From NCBI GenBank assembly GCA_036270095.1, contig DATBDE010000104.1:62001-126000 (forward strand): a stretch of DNA of 64,000 nucleotides. Reading direction: 5' to 3'. The translations under genes were made by a program, and so were the position numbers. This stretch comes from DATBDE01 sp036270095 (GTDB lineage Bacteria > Actinomycetota > Thermoleophilia > Solirubrobacterales > Solirubrobacteraceae). The notes under the pieces are model-generated. The model had not been told where the DNA came from and searched no databases. It saw only the letters and a list, made by a program, of their open reading frames with translations. Below are positions 36,282 to 44,461 of the stretch, in pieces (positions within the stretch are counted from its first letter, which is position 1; each line of letters starts with the position of its first letter).

Positions 36282-37202
36282 ATGGCCCGCGTCTTCGTCA
36301 CCCGCCACCTCCCCGGCGGAGCGCTCAAGCGGCTTGCGGCCGAGCACGACGTCGACCTCTGGCGCGAGCAGCTCCCGCCGTCGCCGGACGACCTGCGTGC
36401 GCACGCCGCCGACAAGGCGGGCCTGCTCGCGCTCCTCAGCGACCGCGTCGACGCGGAGCTCATGGACGCGTGCCCCGACCTGCGCGTGGTCTCCAACTAC
36501 GCGGTCGGCTCGGACAACATCGACCTCGAAGCCGCGGCACAACGCACCATCGCCGTCGGCGTCACCGCCGACGTCCTGACCGACGCAACCGCCGACCTCG
36601 CCTTCGCGTGCCTCCTCGCGGCCATGCGGCGGCTGCCCGAGGCCGTGGCCGCCGTGCGCGCAGGCCAATGGACGACGTGGGGGCCGGAGTGGATGCTCGG
36701 CCACGAGGTCCACGGCGCCACGCTGGGCATCGTCGGCTACGGGCGCATCGGGCGCGCGGTGGCCAAGCGGGCCTCCGGGTTCGACATGGAGGTCCTGCAC
36801 ACCGGCGAGGGCGGGCTCTCCTTCGAGGAGGTGCTGGGCCGTTCCGACGCGGTCTCGCTGCACGTGCCGCTCACCCCGACGACCCGTCACCTGATCGACG
36901 AGGCGGCGCTGGCGCAGATGAAGCCCACCGCCGTGCTCGTCAACACGGCGCGCGGCGGCGTGATCGACCAGGACGCGCTCGGGCGGGCCCTGCGCGACGG
37001 CGTGATCGCCGGCGCCGCGCTCGACGTCACCGACCCCGAGCCGCTGCCGCCCGACCACCCGCTGCTCGAGCTTCCCAACCTGCTCGTGCTCCCGCACATC
37101 GGCTCGGCCACCCACCCGACGCGCGAGCGCATGGCCGACGTGGCGGTCGACAACCTGCTCGCCGGGCTCGTGGGCGGACCACTTCCCTCCCCGGCGGGCT
37201 GA
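36282..37202 (+). CDS. D-2-hydroxyacid dehydrogenase (glyoxylate reductase-like)
   Basis: This is a 306-residue NAD(P)-dependent dehydrogenase. The dinucleotide motif is GIVGYGRIGRAVA. Catalytic Arg is in NTARGGVID, Glu in DVTDPEPLP and His in LPHIGSAT. The substrate-binding NYAVGSDNID segment is typical of glyoxylate/hydroxypyruvate reductases. It reduces 2-keto acids to D-2-hydroxy acids. It is followed after 4 bases by the ppx gene in the same direction, so the two are probably one transcript. Confidence 0.93.
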   Translation: MARVFVTRHLPGGALKRLAAEHDVDLWREQLPPSPDDLRAHAADKAGLLALLSDRVDAELMDACPDLRVVSNYAVGSDNIDLEAAAQRTIAVGVTADVLTDATADLAFACLLAAMRRLPEAVAAVRAGQWTTWGPEWMLGHEVHGATLGIVGYGRIGRAVAKRASGFDMEVLHTGEGGLSFEEVLGRSDAVSLHVPLTPTTRHLIDEAALAQMKPTAVLVNTARGGVIDQDALGRALRDGVIAGAALDVTDPEPLPPDHPLLELPNLLVLPHIGSATHPTRERMADVAVDNLLAGLVGGPLPSPAG

Positions 37203-37206
37203 TCCG

Positions 37207-38145
37207 ATGCGCGTCGCGGTCGTCGACATCGGCACCAACTCGACCCGCCTGCTGGTCGCCAACCTGGAGGACGGCAACGTCGCCCGCCAGCTCGACAAGC
37301 GCTCGGAGGTCACGCGCCTGGGCGAGGGCGTCGACGCCACCGGGCGCCTGGGCGACGAGCCCATGCAGCGCGTCTTTCGCGTGCTCGAGGACTACCGTCG
37401 CGAAGCCGACGAGCTCGGGGCCGAGACCCGAATCGGCGTGCTCACCAGCGCCGTGCGCGACGCGGTGAACGGCGCCGAGTTCACGCAGGCCGTGCGCGAG
37501 CGCTTCGGCTTCGACGCCCGCACCATCGACGGCGACACCGAGGCCGAGCTGACCTTCGCCGGCGCCACGAGCGAGCGCGATCCCGCCGACACCACCCCAC
37601 TGGTGGTGGTCGACATCGGGGGCGGCTCGACCGAGGTCGTCCAGGGCGCCGGCGGGAAGATGGAGTTCCACGTCTCCACCCAGGCCGGGGTCGTGCGCCA
37701 GACCGAGCGCCACATCCACACCGACCCCCCGCGGCCCGCGGAGCTCGAGGCCCTGGCCACCGAGGTGCGCGGCATCGTGCTCGACAACGTGCCCGACGGC
37801 GTGCTCGACGCGGTCAGCGCCGGCATCGGGGTGGCGGGCACGGCGACGTCGTGCGCCGCGATCGCCCAGGGCCTCGATCCCTACGACCCCGACAAGGTCC
37901 ACGGGTACGTGCTCGAACGCACCGCGCTCGACCGCCTGCTCGAGCAATTGGCCGCCCTGCCGCTCGAGCAGCGGCGCGAGGTGCCCGGCCTGCACCCCGA
38001 CCGCGCGCCGACCATCGTGGCCGGCGTCGTCATCCTCCAGCAGGTGCTCGACGCCTTCGCGCTGGACCGCGTCGAGGTCTCCGAACACGACATCCTCCAG
38101 GGCGCCGCATCACGGTTTTCGCAACGCTCCGGAAATAAGCCTTGA
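37207..38145 (+). CDS. ppx: Ppx/GppA exopolyphosphatase-family phosphatase
   Basis: This is a 312-residue ASKHA-fold phosphatase. It begins VAVVDIGTNSTRLLVA (phosphate loop 1), then LTSAVRDAVNGAEF, VVDIGGGSTEVV (loop 2), GVAGTATSCAAI and GLHPDRAPTIVAG. It hydrolyses polyphosphate or (p)ppGpp. The short form without the C-terminal HD-like domain is common in actinobacteria (Ppx1 type). A 6S-RNA-like locus follows. Confidence 0.95.
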   Translation: MRVAVVDIGTNSTRLLVANLEDGNVARQLDKRSEVTRLGEGVDATGRLGDEPMQRVFRVLEDYRREADELGAETRIGVLTSAVRDAVNGAEFTQAVRERFGFDARTIDGDTEAELTFAGATSERDPADTTPLVVVDIGGGSTEVVQGAGGKMEFHVSTQAGVVRQTERHIHTDPPRPAELEALATEVRGIVLDNVPDGVLDAVSAGIGVAGTATSCAAIAQGLDPYDPDKVHGYVLERTALDRLLEQLAALPLEQRREVPGLHPDRAPTIVAGVVILQQVLDAFALDRVEVSEHDILQGAASRFSQRSGNKP

Positions 38146-38199
38146 AACTGGGCCTGGACGGATGTTTGATTGTTGGCGTGCAAAGGCGCGGGGCATACT

Positions 38200-38388
38200 G
38201 CCCCCGCCGGGTGAAGAGGGACGTGCCCCACACGTACCTTGAATCCCTGCTCATAGGTTCGGGCGAAGCCGCATCGAATCGGCGCCTCCCGCCGCTCGGA
38301 CCGCCGAACCCGGCCCCTTCATGGCACGTACCCCTGCCCGTCCTGACGGGGCCACTTGGGAAGCCGCCGACATGATGTCGGCGGTTTC
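38200..38388 (+). ncRNA. ssrS: Candidate 6S RNA with terminator
   Basis: The 300-base gap after ppx holds a structured transcript rather than a gene. A possible promoter is TTGGCG (38173-38178) and CATACT (38194-38199). A closing stem pairs ACGTGCC (38221-38227) with GGCACGT (38323-38329), flanked by AGGG/CCCCT and CGGG/CCCG. An internal loop with CCTTGAATCC on the 5' side follows, then an apical stem GGTTCGGGCG (38256-38265) with CGCCGAACC (38302-38310). This closing stem, central bubble and apical arm layout, about 185 bases long, is that of 6S RNA. Identification is from architecture only. Confidence 0.5.
38361..38385 (+). terminator. Intrinsic terminator after the 6S-like RNA
   Basis: The stem CCGCCGACA / TGTCGGCGG with loop TGA is extended by AAG opposite TTT and followed by CCTGC. 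The A-stretch before and T-stretch after give a classic plus-strand terminator. It can also serve the minus-strand gene ending at 38444. Confidence 0.8.
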
Positions 38389-38443
38389 CTGCATTAACAG
38401 CTTGTTGGCGTGATGCCAGCGGCCGGTCTCCACCGGCTCTCGG

Positions 38444-40087
38444 CTAGGCCAGGTTGGACGAGCGCGGGTACGCGACCGCGGGGTCGGTGAGCACGTTGAC
38501 GAGCGCCGGCTTGCCCGCCGACAGCGCCCGTTCGAGCGCGGGGCGCAGCTCGCCCGGCGTGCGCACGAGCTCGCCGTGGCCGCCAAGCGCCTCGACCAGC
38601 TGGTCGTAGCGCGTCTCGGGCCGCAGCTCGGCCGCGACCGAGTAGCCGTAGAGGAACATCATCGGGTGGTGCTCGAGGGCCCAGATGCCGTTGTTGCCCA
38701 TGACACCGACGACATCGACGCCGTGCCGGGCCAGCGTGTCGAACTCCATCCCCGAGAAGCCGAACGCGCCGTCGCCCAGCAGCAGGATGACCTGGCGGTC
38801 GGGGTGAGCGAGCTTGGCCGCGAGCGCGTAGCCCGGCCCCGAGCCCAGGCACCCGTACGGGCCCGGGTCCAGCCAGCAGCCCGGTTCGTAGGAGTTGATC
38901 ACCCGGCCGGCATAGGAGACGAAGTCGCCGCCGTCGCCGACGATGATCGCGTCGCGGTCGAGGACGTCGTCGAGCTCCTTGTACACGCGCAGCGGGTGTA
39001 GGGGGGCACGGTCGTCGGTGAGGTGCTCGCGCTCGGCGGCGCGCTTGGAGCGCTCGACCGCGGCGATGTGCGCGATCCAGGCGTCGTTGCGCGGCGCGGC
39101 GCCGTCAGTCGCCAGCGTGGCGAGCGTCTCGGTCAGCCCGCCCACGAGATCGATCTCCACCGGCCGCGGCGGCGGGCGCAGCGCCTCGGCGTAGTCGACG
39201 GTCACGATCGTCGTGTCCTCGCCGAACGAGGCCCCGAAGCCGAGCCGGAAGTCCATCGGCACCCCGATGACCAGGGCGAGGTCCGCCTCCTTCAGCGCGG
39301 TCGACCGCGCGCGCGCGAAGAACAGCTCGTGGTCGGCGGGGATGCACCCGCGCGCGAGGCCGTTGAGGAACACCGGAATGCCGCGCGCCTCGACCAGCTC
39401 GCGCAGCGCATCCTCGCCGTGGGCCCAGTACAGGTTCGTCCCGGCCATGATCACCGGGCGTTCGGCCTCGCGCAGCAGCGCGGCCGCGCGCTCCACGCCC
39501 TCGGCCGGCGGCCCCTCCCCCGGGATCGGCAGCACCAGCGGGGCGCCGCCCGGCTCGGTGCCCTCCATGAACACGTGGTCGAGCGGGAAGTCGACGAAGG
39601 TCGGCCCGGTGGGGGCGGTCATCGCCTCGGCCAGGGCGACGTCGACGAGACCGGGGATCACGTCCGTGCTCTGCGCCGTGCGGGCCGACTTGGTGACCGG
39701 GTCCACGAATGGGACGTGGTCGATCTCCTGCAGCGAGCCCTGGCCCCACCGCATGGCCGGCGCGCGCCCGCCGAGCACGAGCATGGGCGAATTGTTCTGC
39801 AGCGCCGAGGCCATGGCGCTCATGCCGTTGGTCACGCCGGGCCCCGCGGTCAGCGCGCACACGCCGGGCTCGCGGGTGACCTTGGCCCAGCCCTCGGCGG
39901 CGAAGGCGGCGGCGGACTCGTGGCGGACGTCGACGAGGTCGATGCCCTCCTCGCGGCAGCCGTCGTAGATCGAGAACAGGTGGCCGCCCGAGAGCGTGAA
40001 CAGCTTCGTCACTCCCGCGGCCTTCAGCCGGCGGGCGACGAGGCGGCCGCCGTGGACCTTCGTGCCCTCCTCGATCTCGGTCGACAT
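38444..40087 (-). CDS. Thiamine-diphosphate enzyme, acetolactate synthase-like
   Basis: This is a 547-residue ThDP enzyme with the three-domain order of acetolactate synthase, benzaldehyde lyase and oxalyl-CoA decarboxylase. The catalytic Glu is in VDVRHESAAAFAAEGWAK, the Pyr domain ends GPGVTNGMSAMASAL, and the ThDP-Mg motif is GDGAFGFSGMEFDTLARHGV with MGNNGIW. It lacks an adjacent small subunit (ilvN) and differs from housekeeping IlvB around the substrate loop, so a lyase role is as likely as acetolactate synthesis. ATG at 40087 fits the family start; 40120 is an alternative. Confidence 0.88.
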   Translation of the reverse strand: MSTEIEEGTKVHGGRLVARRLKAAGVTKLFTLSGGHLFSIYDGCREEGIDLVDVRHESAAAFAAEGWAKVTREPGVCALTAGPGVTNGMSAMASALQNNSPMLVLGGRAPAMRWGQGSLQEIDHVPFVDPVTKSARTAQSTDVIPGLVDVALAEAMTAPTGPTFVDFPLDHVFMEGTEPGGAPLVLPIPGEGPPAEGVERAAALLREAERPVIMAGTNLYWAHGEDALRELVEARGIPVFLNGLARGCIPADHELFFARARSTALKEADLALVIGVPMDFRLGFGASFGEDTTIVTVDYAEALRPPPRPVEIDLVGGLTETLATLATDGAAPRNDAWIAHIAAVERSKRAAEREHLTDDRAPLHPLRVYKELDDVLDRDAIIVGDGGDFVSYAGRVINSYEPGCWLDPGPYGCLGSGPGYALAAKLAHPDRQVILLLGDGAFGFSGMEFDTLARHGVDVVGVMGNNGIWALEHHPMMFLYGYSVAAELRPETRYDQLVEALGGHGELVRTPGELRPALERALSAGKPALVNVLTDPAVAYPRSSNLA

Positions 40088-40155
40088 GCGGAGCGACACG
40101 CTAGCGCTCGCAACCCTCATGGGGGGGTCAGACCCCGTTGAGGGTGGTCGAGGGT

Positions 40156-40818
40156 TCAGGCCGGGATGACCCGCGCCGTGCCGCCCGGATGCGTGCGCAG
40201 CGCGGCCGCCGCCTCGGGCAGCCGCAGCTCGCCTGCGAAGAGCTGGCGGTTGGCGACCACGCCCGGAAGCCGGTCCGCCCCGGCGTCGAGCAGCCGCCGC
40301 GCCGTCAGCTCCATCGGCCCATCGTGCGCCACGTCGCCGGCCGCGGCCAGGGCGTCGTCGAGGCCCAGGCCGGCGGCCGCGGCGGCCTCGGCCAGCACCT
40401 CGGGGTCGTCGAGCTCGAAGCCGCCGCACCAGGCCAGCCGCATCGCCGCCTGAGCGAACGCCGCCGCCCGGCCGCGCTCGGCCGCGAACGACGCAACCCG
40501 CATGGCCGCCGTCGTCGCCGCACCCAGGTCGCCCTCGGGCCAGACCAGCGGCACCCGCAGCTGGGCCGCGCGGCGCTCGGCCGCCGCGCGCGCGGCCGCC
40601 GCCCGCAGCGGGTCCGTCCACGGGTCGCCCTGGTGCACGATCGGACCCAGGACGGGCCGCCAGACCACCCGCGCGAACAGCCGCTCGATGCCCTCCGCAG
40701 CGAGATAGCTGAAGGGGCACGCGAGGTCGAAGTAGAAGTACGCCGCCGGCGCCGAGCGCCGACGCGCCACCGGCCCCCGCCGTGCCCGCACCCGCCCCAG
40801 GTCCACGAGATCTCCCAT
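40156..40818 (-). CDS. DsbA-fold protein, HCCA isomerase-like
   Basis: This is a 220-residue protein. The N-terminal strand-loop YFYFDLACPFSYLAAEGIER resembles 2-hydroxychromene-2-carboxylate isomerase and kappa GST, in which Ser replaces the second Cys of thioredoxins. The helical insertion and the C-terminal cis-Pro region LPGVVANRQLF are present. It probably acts in glutathione- or mycothiol-linked isomerisation of aromatic intermediates, but no pathway genes are adjacent. It is divergent from an HxlR regulator across a large inverted repeat. Confidence 0.8.
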   Translation of the reverse strand: MGDLVDLGRVRARRGPVARRRSAPAAYFYFDLACPFSYLAAEGIERLFARVVWRPVLGPIVHQGDPWTDPLRAAAARAAAERRAAQLRVPLVWPEGDLGAATTAAMRVASFAAERGRAAAFAQAAMRLAWCGGFELDDPEVLAEAAAAAGLGLDDALAAAGDVAHDGPMELTARRLLDAGADRLPGVVANRQLFAGELRLPEAAAALRTHPGGTARVIPA

Positions 40819-40899
40819 GAAGGGCACAACGCAGGCGGCGTCGAAAACTGGCGCTTAGTCTTCGCCCTACGCTGGACAGCACCCAAAACACATCGTACA

Positions 40900-40972
40900 T
40901 TCGTCCATGGGACTCCATTCCGGCGGCCTAACTCCCGGCAGTCGGGTGTTCGAGTCCCATAATCCGGACGAA
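40900..40972. promoter_or_regulatory. Interrupted 16-bp inverted repeat before HxlR gene
   Basis: The arms are TTCGTCC-ATGGGACTC (40900-40915) and GAGTCCCAT-aatcc-GGACGAA (40952-40972): 16 matching bases per arm with a 5-base insertion in the right arm, around a 36-base centre that itself has CCGG and CCCG/CGGG pairing. It lies between divergent genes, 24 bases before the HxlR start. It may be an operator or a structured leader. Confidence 0.6.
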
Positions 40973-40996
40973 CGGACTCCGCCACGGAGGGAAACC

Positions 40997-41677
40997 ATGC
41001 CGCCTGTACCGCCGCCCAAACGCCACCCCTACGACCAGTGGGCGCCGGACGCTCGCGCCCTTGACCTGGTCGGGGACAAGTGGACCCTGCTCATCGTGCG
41101 CGACCTGGCCGCCGGCCCTCGGCGTTTCGTCGAGCTGCAGCGCGTCCTCCCCGGGATCTCCACCGAGCAGCTTCGCTCTCGCCTGAACCGCATGGTCGCC
41201 GACGGCCTGCTCACCCGCCAGCGCTACCGCGAGGTGCCGCCGCGCGTCGACTACGAGCTCACCGCACGCGCGCGCGACCTCATGCCCGTACTCGGCGCGC
41301 TGGCCGCGTGGGGCTACGAGTGGGCCTGGGGCCGCCCGCGCGAGGGCGAGGCGATCGACATCGGCGCGATCCTGCGCCTGGCCCCCGGGCTGTCGGCCCG
41401 GGCCGGCAACGCGGCGGGCTCCGTGGCGCTGACCGTCACCGACAGCGACCGGCGCGACTACGTCCTCATCGCCGACGGCGGCGAGGTCCGCATCGAGGAG
41501 CGCGAGGCCCCCGACGCCGACGCGCGCGTTTCCGGCGCCCAGCGCAGCTGGATCGAGGCCTTCGCCCCCGACGGCTCGCTCGACGCGCTCGAGATCGAGG
41601 GCGACCGCCGCCTGGCCGAGACCCTGCTCGGCATCCTGCGCAACGAAGCGCCCCGCCGCGCTGCCGCCGCGGCGTAG
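40997..41677 (+). CDS. HxlR-family transcriptional regulator with C-terminal domain
   Basis: This is a 226-residue protein. Residues 15-110 are a winged helix of the HxlR type (LDLVGDKWTLLIVRDLAAGP, RFVELQRVLPGISTEQLRSR). The C-terminal 110 residues resemble an SCP2-like ligand-binding fold (SVALTVTDSDRRDYVLIADG). The ATG at 40997 has ACGGAGG 7 bases upstream. It probably controls the divergent isomerase-like gene or itself through the inverted repeat. Confidence 0.9.
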   Translation: MPPVPPPKRHPYDQWAPDARALDLVGDKWTLLIVRDLAAGPRRFVELQRVLPGISTEQLRSRLNRMVADGLLTRQRYREVPPRVDYELTARARDLMPVLGALAAWGYEWAWGRPREGEAIDIGAILRLAPGLSARAGNAAGSVALTVTDSDRRDYVLIADGGEVRIEEREAPDADARVSGAQRSWIEAFAPDGSLDALEIEGDRRLAETLLGILRNEAPRRAAAAA

Positions 41678-43114
41678 CTACTTGCTGTAGTCGGCCGGCT
41701 TGTCGACCTGCGGCGTGCCCTGCGGCTGACCCGGCGCCGCCGGCTCGACGAAGCACCCCGAGTGCCCGCCCGCGGGCGCGTCGTTCGGGGGGGTCTCCCC
41801 GCCCGCGTTGTTGCAGTCATGGTTGGGGATGATCAGGAACTTGCCCATCTCGGGGATCGACAGGTTGGCCCCGTAGGGGTAGGAGTTGCCGCGGGTGAAG
41901 TCCTGGCGGGTCGGTGAGAGCGCGATGGTGTCGGGGCCCATGGGCCCGAATTGCCGCAGGTAGTGGCCCACCCCGCCGCCGGTCGCCGTCGTCGTGTCGG
42001 CGATGCCGGTGATGCCGGCGGACATGAAGTTGCTCGTGATGGCCTGGTTGTACTCGATCCACTGCAGGATCGGGTTGAGCTGGGACAGGAACGGCCCGAG
42101 CTGGCCGAGCAGGGGCTGGGCGCCGCGGAGGATGTCGCGCAGCGCCGGCAGGCCGCGCCTGGACGCGTCGATCAGCGGCCCGAGGTTGACGAAGAAGCGC
42201 TTGAGGTCGGGCGCGAGCTGGCGCGTCGCGCGCAGCGTCGGCACGAGGTCGTGCGCCACCGGCCGCAGGTCGCGCACGAGCGGGTCGGTGTCGAGCGCGA
42301 ATGTGCGCAGGCGGCCCAGCGTCGCCTTGGACTCGTCCAGGAACGTCGGGAAGATCTGGATGGTCTGGGCCAGCGCCCGGTTCTGGCGCGCGGTGGCCGA
42401 GAAGACCTGCTCGCCGGTGGTGACCAGCGCGCGCAGCTGGCCCGTGTTGCGAGACAGCGCGTCGAAGGTCACGCCAGTGTTCGCGATGAGCTTGCGCAGC
42501 CCGACGTTCTCCTCGTCGAGCACCGTCATGAGCTGGTCGCCCGAGCTGACGAAGGACGGCAGGTTGCCGATCGCGTTGTTCAGGTCCTCGCCGCGGCCGT
42601 TGACCGCCGGCGCGAGGTCCTGCTGCCAGTCGCGGAACGCCTGCCGCGTGACCGGGTCGAAGGCCTGGAAGATCTCGTCGAGCTCGACCGAGGGCTTGAC
42701 GCGCGAGGCCTTCAGGAACCCGCCGTCCTTGACCGCGGGCGCCCCCGGCGTGCCGGGGGTGATCTCGAGGTAGGTCTCGCCGAGCAGCGTCTTCTGGCGC
42801 AGGATCACCTTCGCGTTGGAGCGCACGGGCGCGTACTTGGCGTCCATCTCGATCGTCGCCGTGGTGGCGTTGCCGGCGCCGGGCGCGAGCTCCTTCTTGA
42901 CCACCTTGCCGACGGTGACGCCGGCCTCGCGCACGTCGGCCTCGAGCCCGAGCTGGGTCGCCTCGGGGACGTTGACCTTGAACTGGTAGCCGTTGGGCTT
43001 GAACGGGATCGGGCCGCCGAAGGACACCCACAGGAACAGCAGTAGGCCGAAGCACGACAGCGCGAAGAGCACCATCACGAGGACGCGGGGAACCGAGGGA
43101 GCCTGCTTCTGCAT
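41678..43114 (-). CDS. MCE-family protein, sixth gene of cluster
   Basis: This is a 478-residue envelope protein. The N-terminal membrane anchor (about residues 11-30) is followed by an MlaD/MCE domain (KVNVPEATQLGLEADVREAG... ILRQKTLLGETYLEI, about 44-120), then a long helical stretch and a Cys-containing Pro/Gly-rich end. MCE proteins form hexameric tubes for lipid transport across the envelope. The start ATG directly follows the preceding gene stop (TAGATG), so it is translationally coupled. It is the last of six. Confidence 0.9.
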   Translation of the reverse strand: MQKQAPSVPRVLVMVLFALSCFGLLLFLWVSFGGPIPFKPNGYQFKVNVPEATQLGLEADVREAGVTVGKVVKKELAPGAGNATTATIEMDAKYAPVRSNAKVILRQKTLLGETYLEITPGTPGAPAVKDGGFLKASRVKPSVELDEIFQAFDPVTRQAFRDWQQDLAPAVNGRGEDLNNAIGNLPSFVSSGDQLMTVLDEENVGLRKLIANTGVTFDALSRNTGQLRALVTTGEQVFSATARQNRALAQTIQIFPTFLDESKATLGRLRTFALDTDPLVRDLRPVAHDLVPTLRATRQLAPDLKRFFVNLGPLIDASRRGLPALRDILRGAQPLLGQLGPFLSQLNPILQWIEYNQAITSNFMSAGITGIADTTTATGGGVGHYLRQFGPMGPDTIALSPTRQDFTRGNSYPYGANLSIPEMGKFLIIPNHDCNNAGGETPPNDAPAGGHSGCFVEPAAPGQPQGTPQVDKPADYSK

Positions 43115-44461
43115 CTACTTGCCCTTCTCGGCGCAGGGGCCGCCGGCGGCCTGCAGCGCAGGCAGGTTGAGGCCGGCCTTGACGACGTCGGTCAGCCCGG
43201 AGGGGACGCCGACGGCATCGCCGATGGCGCTGATCGACTGGCACGTCCCGCCGAGCACGATCGGCCGGTACGGCCCGTTCGCGTCCGCGGTCGAGAACAG
43301 GTTGTTGGCCATGTGGTCGACCCACGCGATCCAGAACAGGTAGGAGCGCTGCTGCGAGCCGTCGTAGGGCGCGTCGTTCCCGTTCGAGGGGTCGTAGGCG
43401 ATCATGTTGAACAGGTGGTTGAGGACCGTGAAGGACGCCGTGAGGTCTGGGGTCTCGGTCGCGAGGTTCGTGGCCGCCGGCCGCAGGCTGCGCACGAGCG
43501 GGCGGGCCGCCACCACGAAGGGCCGGATGTCGTTGCGCAGCAGCGGCGTCGCCTCCTGGGCGAACGGCGTCACCGCGTGGTTGGCCCGGTTGAGGGCCAC
43601 CGCCACCGGGCGCAGGTGGTTGGCGGCCGGGCGCAGCACGTCGGCGAAGGTCCGCACCTTGCCCAGCGTGTCGGTGGTCTGGCGCAGCGCCGGCGGGAAC
43701 AGCTGGATGGCGTTGGCGATCGAGCCGTCCTCGGACGCGAAGGCGCGCAACACGGCCGACGACGAGTCGATGAGCTGCGCGAGGTCCTCGCTCTTGTTGG
43801 CCAGCTCGCCGTTGAGCACGTGCAGCGAGGTGATCAGCCGGCGCAGGTTCTGGCGCCGCGTGGCCACCTGCTCGGTCACGCGCGCGAGGTCGCGGTGGGT
43901 GGGCTCGAAGCGGCGGAAGACCTCCTGGAGGTCTCCGCCGCGACCCTTGAGCCCCTCCCCGGCGCCGTTGACGAGCAGCTGCAGGTACTGCCGCGTGTCC
44001 GCGTCGAGCGCGCCGTAGATCTCGTCCGGGTTGACATCCGGCAGCGTGTTCTGGACGGGGATCGCGAACCCGTCCTTCACCACCGGGGCCGAGTGGGAGC
44101 CCGGACTGACCTCGAGGAACATGTCCTTCAGGCCGGTCTTCGGACGCAGCAGCGCGCTGGCGTCGGTGTGGATGAGGGTCTTGTAATCGGGGTCGATGTC
44201 CATCTGGACGATCGCCTTGCCGTCCTGCAACTTGACCCCGCCGATCTCGCCCACCTTGACGCCGGAGACGCGCACGGTCTGGCCCTGCCCGGGCGTCACG
44301 GCCTGGGCGGTGGAGAGGGCGGCATTGAGATGCAGCGGCGCCGGCTCCCACGGGAACCGGAAGCGCTCGTTGCTGAGGATGTAGAAGGCGACCGTGCCGG
44401 CGACGACCGCGAGGGCGATGAGCGCCACGAACTCCTTGAGGTGCTTGCGGATCGCCGTCAC
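43115..44461 (-). CDS. MCE-family protein, fifth gene of cluster
   Basis: This is a 448-residue protein: membrane helix FVALIALAVVAGTVAFYIL (about 11-29), MCE domain with TPGQGQTVRVSGVKVGEIGG and LRPKTGLKDMFLEVSPG, and an extended helical barrel region to residue 360. It has no lipobox. The GTG at 44461 shares a GTGA overlap with the stop of the previous gene. The frame has no internal lesion. Confidence 0.9.
   Translation of the reverse strand: MTAIRKHLKEFVALIALAVVAGTVAFYILSNERFRFPWEPAPLHLNAALSTAQAVTPGQGQTVRVSGVKVGEIGGVKLQDGKAIVQMDIDPDYKTLIHTDASALLRPKTGLKDMFLEVSPGSHSAPVVKDGFAIPVQNTLPDVNPDEIYGALDADTRQYLQLLVNGAGEGLKGRGGDLQEVFRRFEPTHRDLARVTEQVATRRQNLRRLITSLHVLNGELANKSEDLAQLIDSSSAVLRAFASEDGSIANAIQLFPPALRQTTDTLGKVRTFADVLRPAANHLRPVAVALNRANHAVTPFAQEATPLLRNDIRPFVVAARPLVRSLRPAATNLATETPDLTASFTVLNHLFNMIAYDPSNGNDAPYDGSQQRSYLFWIAWVDHMANNLFSTADANGPYRPIVLGGTCQSISAIGDAVGVPSGLTDVVKAGLNLPALQAAGGPCAEKGK

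Noticed and set aside
39023..40141. Long plus-strand frame opposite the ThDP enzyme
   Set aside because: Shadow of a well-supported gene; His/Arg-rich with no domain.
40917..40972. tRNA-like T-arm (GTTCGAGTCCC) before the HxlR gene
   Set aside because: No acceptor, D-arm or anticodon stem can be formed; the match is explained by the inverted repeat.
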